Positions 1 through 10,891 of a DNA stretch of 64,000 bases are shown piece after piece. The DNA is taken from the NCBI RefSeq assembly GCF_030272615.1, contig NC_081412.1, positions 542,142,335 to 542,206,334 of the forward strand, read 5' to 3'. The notes under the pieces are model-generated. The model was given only the letters and a program-made list of their open reading frames with translations, was not told where the DNA came from and searched no databases. Within the stretch, counting starts at the first letter, position 1, and each line of letters opens with the position of its first letter. The stretch is from Cryptomeria japonica (taxonomy: Eukaryota > Streptophyta > Pinopsida > Cupressales > Cupressaceae). The translations under genes and the position numbers were made by a program.

Positions 1-2095
1 TGACAGGTTTGGCCCCTTCTGCTACGGTTAGGTGATGCATGACTAAATCAGGATCAAGCCCAGGCATGTCTGCATATGACCATGTGAAGTTGATCTGACA
101 CTTCTGGAAGAACTCTATAAATTTAGGCTTTTCTTCTGGAGTGAGAAGAGATGCTAGATGTATGATATGAGGATTTTCAGGAGTCCCCACATTGTATTCT
201 TTGGTTTCCTCTATGAGAATCATTGATCGTTCTTGTTGTGCATTAGCAGGGAGAATGTCAAACCCTTCATCCTCAGGCGCCTCAGAGAGGTTTTCACCGT
301 TGGATATGCTCTTTCTTTTTACTTTTGTTGGATCAAACAGTGCCACAGTGTGGTTTTCACTGGAAGATCCATGTTTTGTTGTTATATTTTTGCACCTGAA
401 AGGTTTGGCATCTGCCCCGAAGTATGCTGCGCTATTAAGTTCAATGGCGAATCCAGCTTTGTGATCCCCGCTTGGTAGGTTATCCCTTAATTCCAAAAAG
501 TCAATGATGGCCTCATCATTTTGGAAGAAGTCAAGACATGGGGGATTTGGTTGGTTCCATTCAATGAGTTCAGGGTGGATAATGGGCATTACTTCATCGA
601 TTAGGTTAAGTGCATTAGATGTATCAGTGAGGGTTAAGACGTTATGGTGAAGGTCGTTGATGGTACTTTCCCTGTTAGAATCAGGCGTAGGATGAGATGT
701 AGGGTTTGTGGAAGATGTTTCCAGCTCATGAACCCAAGTGGTCTTTATCTGTGCTTCTCCGTAAACAGGGATGTCTTTGTGTGGTGGAGGTGGTGATGTG
801 TCTTCCTCATCTGAAGTGTTAAGTTGTACAGAATCAAATTCCCACTCATGTGGTTAGTCTCTGAGTCACTTTCCAGCATCCGATTACTATACCATACTGG
901 GATGTCCTTGGAGTTAAATACTACAGGTATGATTGGTTGATGTACCTTTGTAGTGATCGGTGCTGCAGGAAGGTTGATGGGGATTAAAGGATCCAATATG
1001 GGGAGTATCAGTAATATTGACTTGGCAGCTTCTGTTGGTACTACTAGCACCATAGATGTTGCTGCGGGTTTTGATACAGTTGCTGCTGCTAATGGTGCTG
1101 TTGATGGGATTACGAGTTCGTTTGGTGGGATGAGTGGCATTGGTGATGGTTGTGTTGGGATTCTGAGGCTCGGTGGGGCAGTCGTGATGGTGCTTGATGC
1201 CGCTTTGATAATGAAAGGTGGCCTTTTGGCAGTAGGCTGACATAATGGTTTGCTGGGTTTTCCTTTAAATTTTAATTTAGGAAAGATCTCTTTTTCGAAG
1301 CCTAGGCCTGTATTACCTTTGGGCTTGAATTCCGGCAATAGAGGTTCATGTCGTCCTTGTTTGCAATATCCCAAAGCACTTTGACTATCATACCCCATTC
1401 TTTGCATAATGAGGAGGCCTTTGCCATACTAATCTGTAGGAAGTTTAACTTGTGGTATATCAGTGGTGATGGGATCTTTATAGATCTAGTCCGCTAAGTC
1501 CTCATCTTGGGTTTCTTCTTCTTGACTCTTTCCAAGGATGAAAGGCATCAAAGCACATGCTGGTGTGATTAGTGGTTGCTGGAGTAACTGATGTGGTTTA
1601 CCATGTGTTCTAGGGGAAATGGGCATTTGTCCCACACAAAAGAGTTCACTCAAGTTGTATTCCCCAGGACCTTCCTCTGCTATCTTCATTTTAAGCTTGT
1701 CTTGCTTGGGTATAGTAGTGTTCGAACTGACAAGAGAGGCAGGACTTATATATGATGTGGAGGAAATGGCTTCTCTATTATTAGGAACAGTAATCTCTAG
1801 TTGATGGCTGATATTATGGCAATATGCAAAGGGATTTGCATCACCCAAGATTGTGATCTCTACACCATTATGTGGGAACTTGATACATTGATGGTAGGTA
1901 GATGGAACGGCTTGCATGGCATGTATCCAAGGTCTTCCTAATAATAGATTATATGGCAGAGGAAGGTTTAGAACCTGACAGATGATGTGCTTTACCATGG
2001 GGCCCACTCGGATTGGTAGTACCACAGCTCCTTTGGACGACCGCTCTGCATCATCATAGGCTTTGATTGTGATCTTCTTACGGGGATCCACTGAT
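1..2095 (-). pseudogene. A2 polyprotein: protease C-terminus, linker and start of RT (broken)
   Basis: Read on the minus strand, this continues the A2 protease after the solo LTR. It includes an LLLGRPWIHAMQ motif near 1905-1950, then a long proline/threonine/alanine-rich linker, then a segment ending in PGLDP and VMHHLTV that precedes RT motif 1 in the sister copy. Breaks: TAG at 1486-1488 (Trp in the sister copy), TAG at 1429-1431 (Gln in the sister copy) and a one-base deletion near 853-858 that shifts the frame. The linker between protease and RT is about 400 residues and has no domain I recognise. The gene is clearly non-functional. Plus-strand frames over this stretch are antisense shadows. 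Confidence 0.85.
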
Positions 2096-2100
2096 TCTAC

Positions 2101-3734
2101 TGTAACGTCGTAAATTGTACGCACTTGCTAAAGTAGTACAATTTCACACCTAGTTTAGCACCCGCCTTGGTGCATTTTGCATTTTGCATTGCATTTCTCC
2201 TTTAGCACATAATTAATCAAATTAATTAGGTCTAAGGTTCTATTTCATCATCTTCCACATCATAAAGTCAGGCCCTTTTCATTAAAGTGTGCCCCTTTCA
2301 TTTTATTCCTCCAATACATCATTTAATCAAAAACCCTAATTAGGTCCTATTTTGAACTTGGGGGCTTGATTTCGGGGGTCAAAACATCTCGAAATCACCT
2401 GTAACTTCAGGATTCTCTCTAAAATCATCATATCCGACGGCCCTGAAAATTTGGTGAAAAGTTGCCAGGACCATGGCGCCCGGAGTGCACACGGTCCCGG
2501 ACATTTTTCCTGAAATTTTAGGAGTGCGATCCAATCATAAAATAAAGCTTAACCCCAAGAAATTGGTGGGAGATTCAATCTCTAGGTCGGCCAAAAGTTG
2601 AAATTAAGACCTAGGGTTTCATATATAAGAGCTCTCTTTCTTCATTGGAAAGGATCCGGATTTTTGGATTTAAAGGGCTTTCTACGCAGCGAAAGAGCAG
2701 ATCTTTGAAGACTTCAACAACATTCAACATCCATCCATCAAGCATTCATAAATTTCATTCATCCATTTAGGGCTTTGAAGACATTGAAGAGCAATAAGGG
2801 ATCACCGACTGAAGATTGGCTTGCACCCCTCCCTTGGGGTTGGGTATGATTTCATGTTGTTTTCATGTCTTTGCATAAGCCTCATTATATCATTTGTATT
2901 CATGCTTTAGATCACTTTGCATCTTGATTTGGAGCATTTACATTATCATTTACAAGCAATTAGGGTTTACTTTCTAGGTTGCTCTAGTTTGCTTACTTGC
3001 ATTTTAGGATCTTGCACACACACAAGGTCTGCACACACACTACTTTTACAATACAACTTGGCTATTCATGGAGGTGGAAATCACCAAAGCAGGGGTTTGA
3101 CTAAGGCAAAACCCTATATAGTCGCCCACCATACCTTTTCAGATATAAGTGCAGATTTCTGAATTCGAAGGACGCCGCAAGTTGCAGATCCGACGGAAGC
3201 AGATTGAGACGGAACAACACACCAAATTGCAGAGCAGAAACCTAGGACAGGGGCGTGGGGCGCCCTGGACTTGATAGGATAGGGGCGCTGGGCACCCTGG
3301 TCCCTCAGACAACAGCAGTTTTCAACACTTTTCGACAGCTTTCAGGTTGCCAAAAGGAGCGGTTTCAAGTGCAGAATCAGGTCAGTGGCGCATGCGCCCC
3401 CGTCCCGAACATTTCCACTCAGATTTTAACCCCAGGTACACATCTGCATTCTCCTTTTATCCTTGTGTTTACAGCTTTTCATCACTTAATCTCAATCTTG
3501 CAATCTTGTTACTAGTTCATACTTACACTTTAGGGTTAGTAGTTGAACTTGCATCATTTTATCTATCATTTGCAACAAAGGAATAGAAATCCTAATAGGT
3601 AGCCCGTGGCTCTCTCTTCCACAAAAAGAAGTAGCCAATTGTGTGATACCTCTAAGCTCTTTCGTATTCCACAAGTGTGTGATTGAAAGTGAGATTAGGG
3701 CATGTTTGCTTAGTGTCACTTTTTCCCCTACACA
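2101..3734 (+). mobile_element. Solo LTR G, 1634 bp, inserted in A2 protease
   Basis: The sequence starts TGTAACGTCG and ends CCCTACACA, so it has TG...CA ends. It is flanked on both sides by TCTAC (2096-2100 and 3735-3739). Removing the insert and one TCTAC restores alignment to the uninterrupted protease region of the sister copy (around 42850). No internal region is present, so it is a solo LTR left by LTR-LTR recombination. A TATA-like TATATAAG at 2622-2629 suggests plus orientation. It has GC-rich patches containing GGCGC motifs near 2475 and 3255-3300. No coding capacity is seen. Its parent family has no other copy in the window. Confidence 0.93.
2622..2629 (+). promoter_or_regulatory. 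TATA-like box of solo LTR G
   Basis: TATATAAG lies about 520 bases into the LTR, followed by a pyrimidine-rich stretch. This suits a U3/R boundary promoter and sets the likely orientation of the LTR. The inference is from position and sequence only. Confidence 0.45.
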
Positions 3735-3739
3735 TCTAC

Positions 3740-5851
3740 CGCATATCCCAATGCTGTGACCAACTACAGTGTACAAATATTTAGGCCTGCTCCATTATCG
3801 ATCAAGACTCGCTTGATCCTATGCTGGTTAATAAATCCTTCGATGTGGAGCGAGGCGTTATGAGGTTGCTGGAAGGAAGAGTTGTCACTTTTAGAAAAAG
3901 TGAGACAAGGTGATGACTTTAGACTTCCAACCATGGCTTGAAATTGGTCTGTATTCAGATTTGCAAGGACTGACGCCTCTTGGAGTGCTTGATCCAAGAT
4001 AGTTTTATGAGAGGGCGATAGGCGCAATAGCTCTAAAATGGATATAAGCGCAGGCATTTTATCTAATTGTTCCACAAGATTGTACTGCTTTGGGATGGAG
4101 GTGGTGCCTTGTGGAGCTACCTTTATGGTAACCTTACCACGACATGTAACAACATTGCAATTTGAGTTGGGATTTTTGAAGGTTATGGTTGCAACTTGTT
4201 CACTGGCATCATACAGATGATTTACAGTGTAATTATACGCAGCCTGCGTATAATCTGTGGTATCAGTGCCTCACCTGGAAGTGGAAGGACCCCTTTGATC
4301 TTGTGATGGAAGTGGATTTTTGAACATTAGATGATCATTATTTGTTGTTTTTGGGTCATGTCCTTCTATTTCAATTTCTCCTTGGTCAATAAGATCCTGA
4401 ATGAGATCTTTTAATCGGTGACAATTACTTGTCTTGTGTCCTCTTCCTTGATGGAATTCACAGTGTTCAGTATCTCTCCACCTTGTCGATTTGACCTGAG
4501 GCTCATAGTTTGATAGTTTAGGTAGAGTGACCAAATTTTGAGAAATGAGTTGTCGCAATACCGTTTCGATGGGTTCCCCTAAGGGAGTGTATGTGCGTTT
4601 CTGTTTTTGCTGACGAGGTCTTGGTTCATCATGAGATGTGATGCGACCTTGATTAGAAGGAACATTTGTGTTATTCTGAGGTGGAGGATTTTGTCCTGCA
4701 AACTGAACCACAGGTTGTGCATTTTGTATAGTCCTGGCATCCACAACTCCATCATTGACGATATTCTTGTTTTTATTCCAGAAGTTTGGTTTATCGCTAT
4801 TGAAGCGCGGGCGAAGACCATCTTTTGGTTCATTAAAGATTTTGATGAGTCCTTTCTTGATAAGTGTCCTTTCACATTTCAAACCCTTGGTGATCATATC
4901 ATTAAAATAGTCAGTGTCTTTGACATCCAGGTGAAATTCCATTTCTTTGTTTAAGTTGGAAATGAATATTTCCACTAGTTCTCGTTCAGGTAACTGAAGA
5001 GAACATCTGCTAGACATTTGGCACCATCGTTGCAGGAATACTGAGAAAAGTTCACCTGGTTTTTGTTTGGTGTTGCACAGATCAGCCATGGTGATGTCGC
5101 GTTCAATGTTATGAGAGTAATGAGCTAAAAACTTCTGGATGAGTTCCTCAAATGTTCTAATGCCACCTGGTAGTCAGGAAAACCATGATGTGGTTGTTCC
5201 TCCCAAGCTTTGCAGAAAAAGGCGCATTAGGTATATGTCTTCATATGCCACTTCGAGACAAGCAGAATGAAATTCTCTGACATGATCATGGGGATCTCCC
5301 TTTCCTCTATATTTTTCAAATTTGGGTGTTTCGAGTCCTCGTGGAAAGGGTGGCATATAAAGATTCCGATCAAAAGGATAAGTACATATGTCATTGAGTG
5401 AGAATTGGTTAGTTTTGACACCACTATGGAGTTGTTGGGCGAGATTCTCAACTTGTTGCCACAACATCTCCATTTCAGTTGGAGGAGGAGGTGGTGGGTT
5501 ACCTCGAGGAATGTTATATCTGATGGTATCTCTACCTCTTTCCTCTTCATGGCGACTTTGTCTTTCTGATGCTTGTCTTAATTGGGCAAGATCAAAGTCA
5601 GAGGGGAGTTTTGCTCCTTCTTGAGCGAGCTTTAAGAAGTGAGCATCCACATTGCTCCTGAGTATTTCGTCAAACAGTCTGTTAAAGAGAGGGTTATGCT
5701 GAGCCCTTTCTATTGTTGCAGGAGTGGGAGTACTTTGGTTTTCGTCATTCGCATTTCCTTCAAGTGCTTCTTGAAATTCATTGAGATTTTGTTGTTCTTC
5801 TTCTTCTATGTCTATTTCTCGTTGCCTTGACTGTGATCGGGTTTGACCCAT
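3740..5851 (-). pseudogene. A2 gag and protease N-terminus (broken)
   Basis: Minus-strand gag of a Tat-type element. The start is placed at the ATG at 5849-5851 (MGQTRSQ) because the sister copy starts at the equivalent codon; an upstream ATG at 5956 lies in non-conserved leader. It has an acidic N-terminal part, then the retrotransposon gag domain with CPYPFDR-like and KFEKYRGKGDPHDHV motifs. A knuckle of form C-x2-H-x4-H-x4-C near 4425-4470 binds nucleic acid in this lineage. Protease follows with active site DNGA at 3788-3799. Stops: TGA at 5174-5176, also present at the same codon in the copy at 41426, and TGA at 4271-4273 (Arg in the sister copy). The solo LTR cuts the protease at its left end. 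Confidence 0.88.
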
Positions 5852-6302
5852 TTTGTTTATGAGTCTTTGTTGAAGTTGAGTGAAAATGATGATGAGTTTT
5901 TGATGAAATGAGAGATTGATGATTGGTGAATTGTGTTGCATGTGGATCTCTAGCACTTTTAAGGTAGATGTAACCGAAATTCCTTCTTTGAATTGTTTGC
6001 TTGTTTTGATAAGATTTTGATGTGATAAGGTGTAGAGAAATCTAAGATGTGTTATAGATTTAACTACCTAGTAATGAGAGGATTCACTCATGAACTGGTT
6101 TTAACCTGCGTAGATGTGTCTCTAAGGATGAGCTTATCCTAGATATAGAAACAATCTAAAAAGTGATGCGAAGTGTTTGATTTCAAGCAATATCTAAAAG
6201 GAGAACTTTGGAGCAAGAACCTCTTAATGTTTTGAGAGTTGGAATGGATTGATGATGAAGTGATGATGTATGAAGAAGATGATGGATGAAATGTTTTCAA
6301 CT

Positions 6303-6686
6303 TCAATAAAAGCTTTGTGTTACAAATGGGACAAACTCTACCTCTTCCCTTTCAGGTGTTGGTGGTATTTCTTGAGTTGTGTTGTATGTGATACAGACGT
6401 TTGGGAAAAAGTTGGGATTAATCTTACCTCCTTGGTTTTTGTGATAACTTAGAGCTCTATATCGCATAAAAGCTCTGCGGTTCAATGATTCTGAATCAAA
6501 TTCGTTTGTTTTGCCTTGAAGGTAGAGATGCATGTGACGCAGAAAAACTATATGGGAGACAAAGATTTGTTTATTGATATAGAAGAATTTCCTCCTTTTG
6601 ATCAAAGCCTTTGAGCTTAATGGTCTTCTTTTCAAGTTGATATTCTGATGACGCTTCTTCTTTCGCAAGATGTGAAGAATGGTCAT
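6303..6686 (-). CDS. Leader ORF of A2, conserved C-terminus, unknown function
   Basis: A 127-residue open frame in the A2 leader, ending about 450 bases before gag. Its last 60 residues (from LNRRAFM to TQSFY) match the sister-copy frame at 40119-40301 with only about six changes and the same stop. In the sister copy the upstream part is cut by a TAA in place of a Glu codon. The rest of the protein is Lys-rich and unlike any family I recognise. Ogre-type Tat elements carry an ORF of unknown function upstream of gag; this could be a remnant of one, but I see no motif to prove it. A conserved AAGGAGGTAAGA, which looks like a splice donor, lies inside the frame. Confidence 0.4.
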   Translation of the reverse strand: MTILHILRKKKRHQNINLKRRPLSSKALIKRRKFFYINKQIFVSHIVFLRHMHLYLQGKTNEFDSESLNRRAFMRYRALSYHKNQGGKINPNFFPNVCITYNTTQEIPPTPEREEVEFVPFVTQSFY

Positions 6687-8340
6687 ACAGTTTTGATACT
6701 TTTGTTGTTTTGCTCTTTGTTTTTAATGTGTTTGGTTGGATGAATACTTTGTTTTTGGGATTGATTTTTTGATTTGATGTTTCTTTGACAAGAAAACAAA
6801 GCAAGCACACAAACACAAGAATGTAGCCTCAAAGGCACAAATGAGTATGGGTCTAGATCAACCCAATCCTTGGACTTGTATATGACCCTTCCTTTAGATG
6901 TGTTTTAAGGTGTATTTCCAAAGCCTGAAGTCGGCTCAATTTGCACTTGGTCTTTAAAATGAACACACTTCAAACACTTTTTATCCCTAAGGTCAAATGG
7001 CCAGTTGTGATAAATTTAGCCCACATCTTGATATTTCTTCGACTTTGGTACTACATACCTTATGAATCCCGCCGTGGCAGGTAAGGATGTGATATACTAA
7101 GTCTTGCACGAGCATAACAAATAGATGATCCCTATGATGGGGGAGTCACCACTTTTATCAAACCACAAGTGACTTTTCAAAAAGCTATGTTTCTACTCAA
7201 GGAAATATGTATGGTGAGTATCTTGGGAGCAAAACCATCTATGCTCTTGCACTAAATTATATCACAAATATTCTCAATCAATAGAACGGGTGGGATACTA
7301 CTTAAAGGTGTTTAGTCATGTTCGATGTTTTTGGATATAAGTTCATTCTGCAGTGACTCACTTAAGAGCCTTGTAACTGGTGGTGGGGCCCATTTGTCCT
7401 TTCGACCAGTTACACTATAGGAATAGCTATACCCAAGGCTACAACTTTCGCTCTCACCTGATTTCTATAGCGGCTCGAAGGATTTACCGCTCGAAGTCGT
7501 TCCCAAGAGTATCGATCCCTTGGCAGGCCTCTCTTAAAAAGATAAAATTTGAGTGTTACTAACACTTTTCTCTTGCACCTAGGACCACGAAAGCCAAGGG
7601 AGAGGATAGTGTGTGTTAGAGGTAGGACCACTCGATTGACTTTTTGCACAAGTGTGCCAAACACAAAATTCACTTGTTCTTTTTAATCCATCATCGCAAT
7701 GTGATCTAACTATTTGGAGATGTTGCTCCAACAGTCATGGTGTTCTTTTTAACTTCAAAAGCAATGTGTTTTGTATTCTAGAATTTGGAAATCTTGGTCA
7801 ATTTAATGAAAAACACGTTTGCTTGAAGTAAAATTTGTTTTTGCAAAAATCAAAACAAGTGGATTGTTCTTTTTATTTGCCAAAAAATTGAAGTGTGGCT
7901 TGTGATTTTTTAAGTTTGATGCAAGAAAGAAAATTTGTCTTGTTGATTTTAAGCACCAAAACAAAATGTATCCCTAACTTGCAATGAAAGCAAAATTTTG
8001 AAGTTGTTCTTTTTACCTTGCAATAAAGAAAGATGAATTTTCTTTTTAAGCACCAAAAACAAGTTTGAGGTTCATTTTATGCACTCCAAAATTAAATGTG
8101 AGGTTTATTTTAATTTGTGCAAGAAGAAAAAAAAAAAAAATGGATTCTTTTTAACCAACTTTTGTTGAAAGAAAGTAAAAAAAGAAACTTTTAAAGCATC
8201 TAAACTAACTCCTTCCCCTGCACAAAAAGATTAGAACCTGCATAAAAGACAATTAGTTAGAAAAATCCGCATGTTTTGGTGGGCTTCTACAAGCCTAAAA
8301 TTTTTGGTTTTTGGTTACAAGGAATTTTCGTACAACTCTT

Positions 8341-8602
8341 TGTTACAATAGCGCTAGTCTATGTTTGAACAGAAGCGCTATTTAAGACAAAAGCGCTGAA
8401 AGAACAGGAATGCCAGAGAGGCAAAAGCACTAAAAGTTTATCAATAGCGCCAGAATAACGACAAAAGCGCTAAAACTGCTTCAAAAGCGCTGAAATTTGA
8501 ACAATAGCGCTATTGTAAAAACAATAGCGCTATTGTAAAAACAATAGCACTAAAAACATGGGTGTCAGTAGCGCTAGACCGTGTTCAATAGCGCCAAAGC
8601 GC
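8341..8602 (-). repeat. Cluster of AGCGCT palindromes in A2 leader
   Basis: About eight perfect AGCGCT hexamers, plus near variants (AGCACT, AGCGCC), are spaced roughly 15-40 bases apart. Many sit in the context CAATAGCGCTATTG, itself a longer palindrome, and one 20-base unit is repeated directly. The cluster lies 70-350 bases downstream of the primer site, where packaging and dimerisation signals of LTR elements lie. The sister copy has only one perfect copy with decayed variants at 38180-38280. Confidence 0.8.
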
Positions 8603-8674
8603 AACCTGTGTGACAAATTCAACATTCAAAAATGTTAGTTTGCTAAAAAGATGATATTTTTTGGTGTTTCGGTT

Positions 8675-8690
8675 CACGTCGGGTTCACCA
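8675..8690 (-). other. Primer binding site of A2
   Basis: Immediately inside the LTR end (two bases away) the minus strand reads TGGTGAACCCGACGTG, identical to the site in element A at 38071. Its complement ends in ACCA, as expected for a tRNA 3' end. I cannot assign the tRNA species with confidence. Confidence 0.8.
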
Positions 8691-8692
8691 AA

Positions 8693-10082
8693 TGATGCCC
8701 TGCAAAATGGACAAGATTAGCAAATGACAAACAACACAAGAAACCAAAAAAACCGTTAGTGTTATTCAATCGAAGACTAATCTAAACAGGCATACCAAGA
8801 GAGACACTAAAAACATGAAAGCATATTTAATTAAAGAAGCAAATATGATGAGGCATCTCCAAATACCTCCTAACATGCTCTTAACTCTTTCTCCCTTGTT
8901 CCTCTCCTCTCCAAGTTCCAAAATAGTGTAGCTCTAAGCAGCTTTTTGCACTATGGATGCTTATGGAGGATTGAGATTGTAGTATTGTGCTCCAAATCTG
9001 AAATGAAAAGCTAATACTAAACTATTGATGCTAAAATGATTGATTTTATCCAAAATGACAATACATGAATTAATTATGCTAAAATGCTCTCTTAAAATGC
9101 CTATAGCTTAAATGCATACAAGTTTTCAGGATCTGGATTATGAAGAAATGGGCTCTATTTATAGAAAAAATGGAGCAATGGATGGTTGAGATTGAGTAAT
9201 CTCAACAAGGGCCAGGATTGAATGATTTCAAATCCATGTGAGGGCTTTCAACCCAATCCCAGGATGACAAGTGTCAATGTGAGATAGGTTGAGAGGAGAG
9301 GGAATAAGCATTAAATGCTTGATATGACCTTGGGATTTAGAGTCAAGGTTGGTTGAATGAATAAACTCTTTATTCAAAGAATAAAAGCTTTTATCCAATG
9401 GATAAACTCTTGTGCAAATGTGAAATGGATGAATATGGGCAAAACAATAAATGTTTGGGGGGACAAGTTTGAAATAACCATAAATGGTTATGTAAGAGCC
9501 ATAAATGGTCATGTAAGAGCCATTAGTGGTCTTGGAAGACTTTGGGGGTTAATTTGTTGAACACACAAAGCATTAAATGCTTTTCAAAGACTTTGGAGTC
9601 TTTGAGAAGTGACTCCATTTTGCTTAGGAATGTGACAATAATTAGGGGATGGATTAGGCTAATTAGGAAGGGATTAGAAGAATCTAGAAGGGGATTAGAT
9701 TTTGCAAGTGGATTTGGTGGGTGAGGGAAAATAGGATTTTATTAAAATAAAAATTTATTTATTTCAATAAATGTGTGGAAGTTGCATTTGTAGGAAAATG
9801 CAAGTGGGGGGGATAATGATTTAAATAAATGTTTTTATTTAATTTATTTAAAAGAGGAATAGGGGGATTTTAATTAAATAAATAGATTTTATTTAATTAA
9901 TTGATTGGAATTTGATTTAATGAATTAATTAAAATAAATTGAATAATTTATTTAATTAATAGAAGAATGTTTGGGGATGAATTAATTAAATATTAATTTA
10001 ATTAACTGATGGCTAGTGGATTTTTAATCAAATAAATAGCGAATATTTATTTAATTAAGCTGGACAGATTTGTGTGACTATA
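8693..10082 (-). repeat. A2 5' LTR, about 1390 bp
   Basis: In minus orientation it ends TCA directly before the primer site. It aligns through most of its length with the LTRs at 36302-38068 and 50427-52191, but is clearly diverged and shorter. A TATA box (TATAAATAG on the minus strand, 9155-9164) corresponds to the one in the sister LTRs. The outer end aligns to TGTAATCAC of the sister but reads TATAGTCAC, so the terminal TG has mutated. The outermost 250 bases are rich in TTAATTAAATAAA. Confidence 0.85.
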
Positions 10083-10217
10083 GTTGCAAATAGGCTTCTT
10101 TCTTTTGATGTTCTTCTTGATTCCAGCTTGCTTTGATGATTCTCCTCTCTCGGTAGTATGGATTCCCTTCTCAGTAGAGTCTTTTCCTTTGTAACCACGT
10201 CCTGCATCTTTGTTGGG

Positions 10218-10805
10218 TCATCTTGTGTTCAGTTGCTCATCCAACATCTTTGATGCTTCATAACTCTTCTTCAGTGTTTCTTTGGATTTCGTCTCTGTTT
10301 CAAGTTCATTGGTCAACCTTGATACTTCAAGTCTTAATGCTTGATTCTCATCATCTTTTAGATTTGCTTCATGATGTGCATAACCTAGTTGATCTGAAAT
10401 GTTTTTTTGAATTCCAGTCATCCTTATGATTTCATTATTCTTCTCAGATACTAAGGCTTCAAGTTGTTGTTTCTCTCTTTCTTGATTTCTTACTTTATCC
10501 TCAGTTGTCCTCAATGCATCAATATTTTCAGTCATTTGTGTGCTGAAATGTTCATGTTCTCTTTTTATTGCTTTTAGTTGACCAGCTAGTGCTTTGTTCT
10601 TTTCTTTCAATACCCCAATCATTTCTTCAGTCTCTTCAGATATACTATTCTCAGATGATGTCTCAATTTGTTCCACTAACTCTTGAGAGTCCTGCAAATC
10701 ATCAGATAATATTCTTCTCACTTTCAAATATTTTTGCATTTGCCTTTGCATGTCTGCAATCACTTGATTAGCATGATCCAACTCTTCTTGCAGATACACA
10801 ATCAT
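10218..10805 (-). CDS. Coiled-coil ORF of element E
   Basis: A 195-residue frame, very rich in Glu, Gln, Lys and Leu with heptad-like spacing throughout (for example IGVLKEKNKALAGQLKAI), so nearly all of it should be coiled coil. It starts 70 bases after the primer site. A TAG sits directly upstream in the same frame, with a short Met-led peptide (MEGYIQS) before it, so the true start may be earlier and broken. It ends at TAG at 10218, and the frame decays before the A2 insertion. The position suggests gag, but there is no recognisable copia gag domain. It could be an unusual gag N-terminus or a captured host fragment. Confidence 0.5.
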   Translation of the reverse strand: MIVYLQEELDHANQVIADMQRQMQKYLKVRRILSDDLQDSQELVEQIETSSENSISEETEEMIGVLKEKNKALAGQLKAIKREHEHFSTQMTENIDALRTTEDKVRNQEREKQQLEALVSEKNNEIIRMTGIQKNISDQLGYAHHEANLKDDENQALRLEVSRLTNELETETKSKETLKKSYEASKMLDEQLNTR

Positions 10806-10877
10806 CTAAGATTGTATATAGCCTTCCATTGATAAGATCTTTCTCTTTAGGCAGTTAAACCCTTTTCCAAGATTGAA

Positions 10878-10889
10878 GCTCTGATACCA
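10878..10889 (-). other. Primer binding site of E (initiator Met tRNA)
   Basis: The minus strand reads TGGTATCAGAGC two bases inside the LTR end. This is the complement of the 3' end of plant initiator-Met tRNA, the usual primer of copia elements. Confidence 0.9.
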
Positions 10890-10891
10890 AT

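Larger units (their letters stand above)
5852..8674 (-). other. A2 leader between primer site and gag
   Basis: This 2.8-kb region has no essential retroelement domain. It is homologous over most of its length to the leader of the sister copy (38089-40750). It contains a reading frame at 6303-6686 that is conserved between the copies, a run of AGCGCT repeats at 8341-8602, and A-rich and T-rich tracts around 7740-8200. A long leader with an extra reading frame before gag is known from Ogre-type members of the Tat lineage. Confidence 0.75.
1..10082 (-). mobile_element. Tat-type Ty3/gypsy element A2, cut by left window edge
   Basis: Minus-strand LTR retrotransposon of the same family as the complete element at 36302-52191. 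In its own direction it has a 5' LTR (8693-10082), a primer site, a 2.8-kb leader, gag, protease and the start of reverse transcriptase, which runs off base 1. It is interrupted by a solo LTR at 2101-3734. It lies inside the internal region of the copia-type element at 10083-12081. Only one end is in the window, so its target duplication cannot be tested; the flank on this side starts GTTGC. The family call rests on the collinear gag-protease-linker order and close protein similarity to the other copy. Confidence 0.9.

Noticed and set aside
192-478. Plus-strand frames over the left end
   Set aside because: They are antisense to the A2 polyprotein and recur as antisense frames at 44471-44757 under element A.
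5388-5830. Plus-strand frames opposite gag
   Set aside because: Shadows of the A2 gag frame; the same shadows appear opposite gag of element A at 40772-40963.
8341-8602. CRISPR-like array
   Set aside because: Units are only six bases with irregular spacing, in eukaryotic retroelement DNA; no spacers or cas genes.
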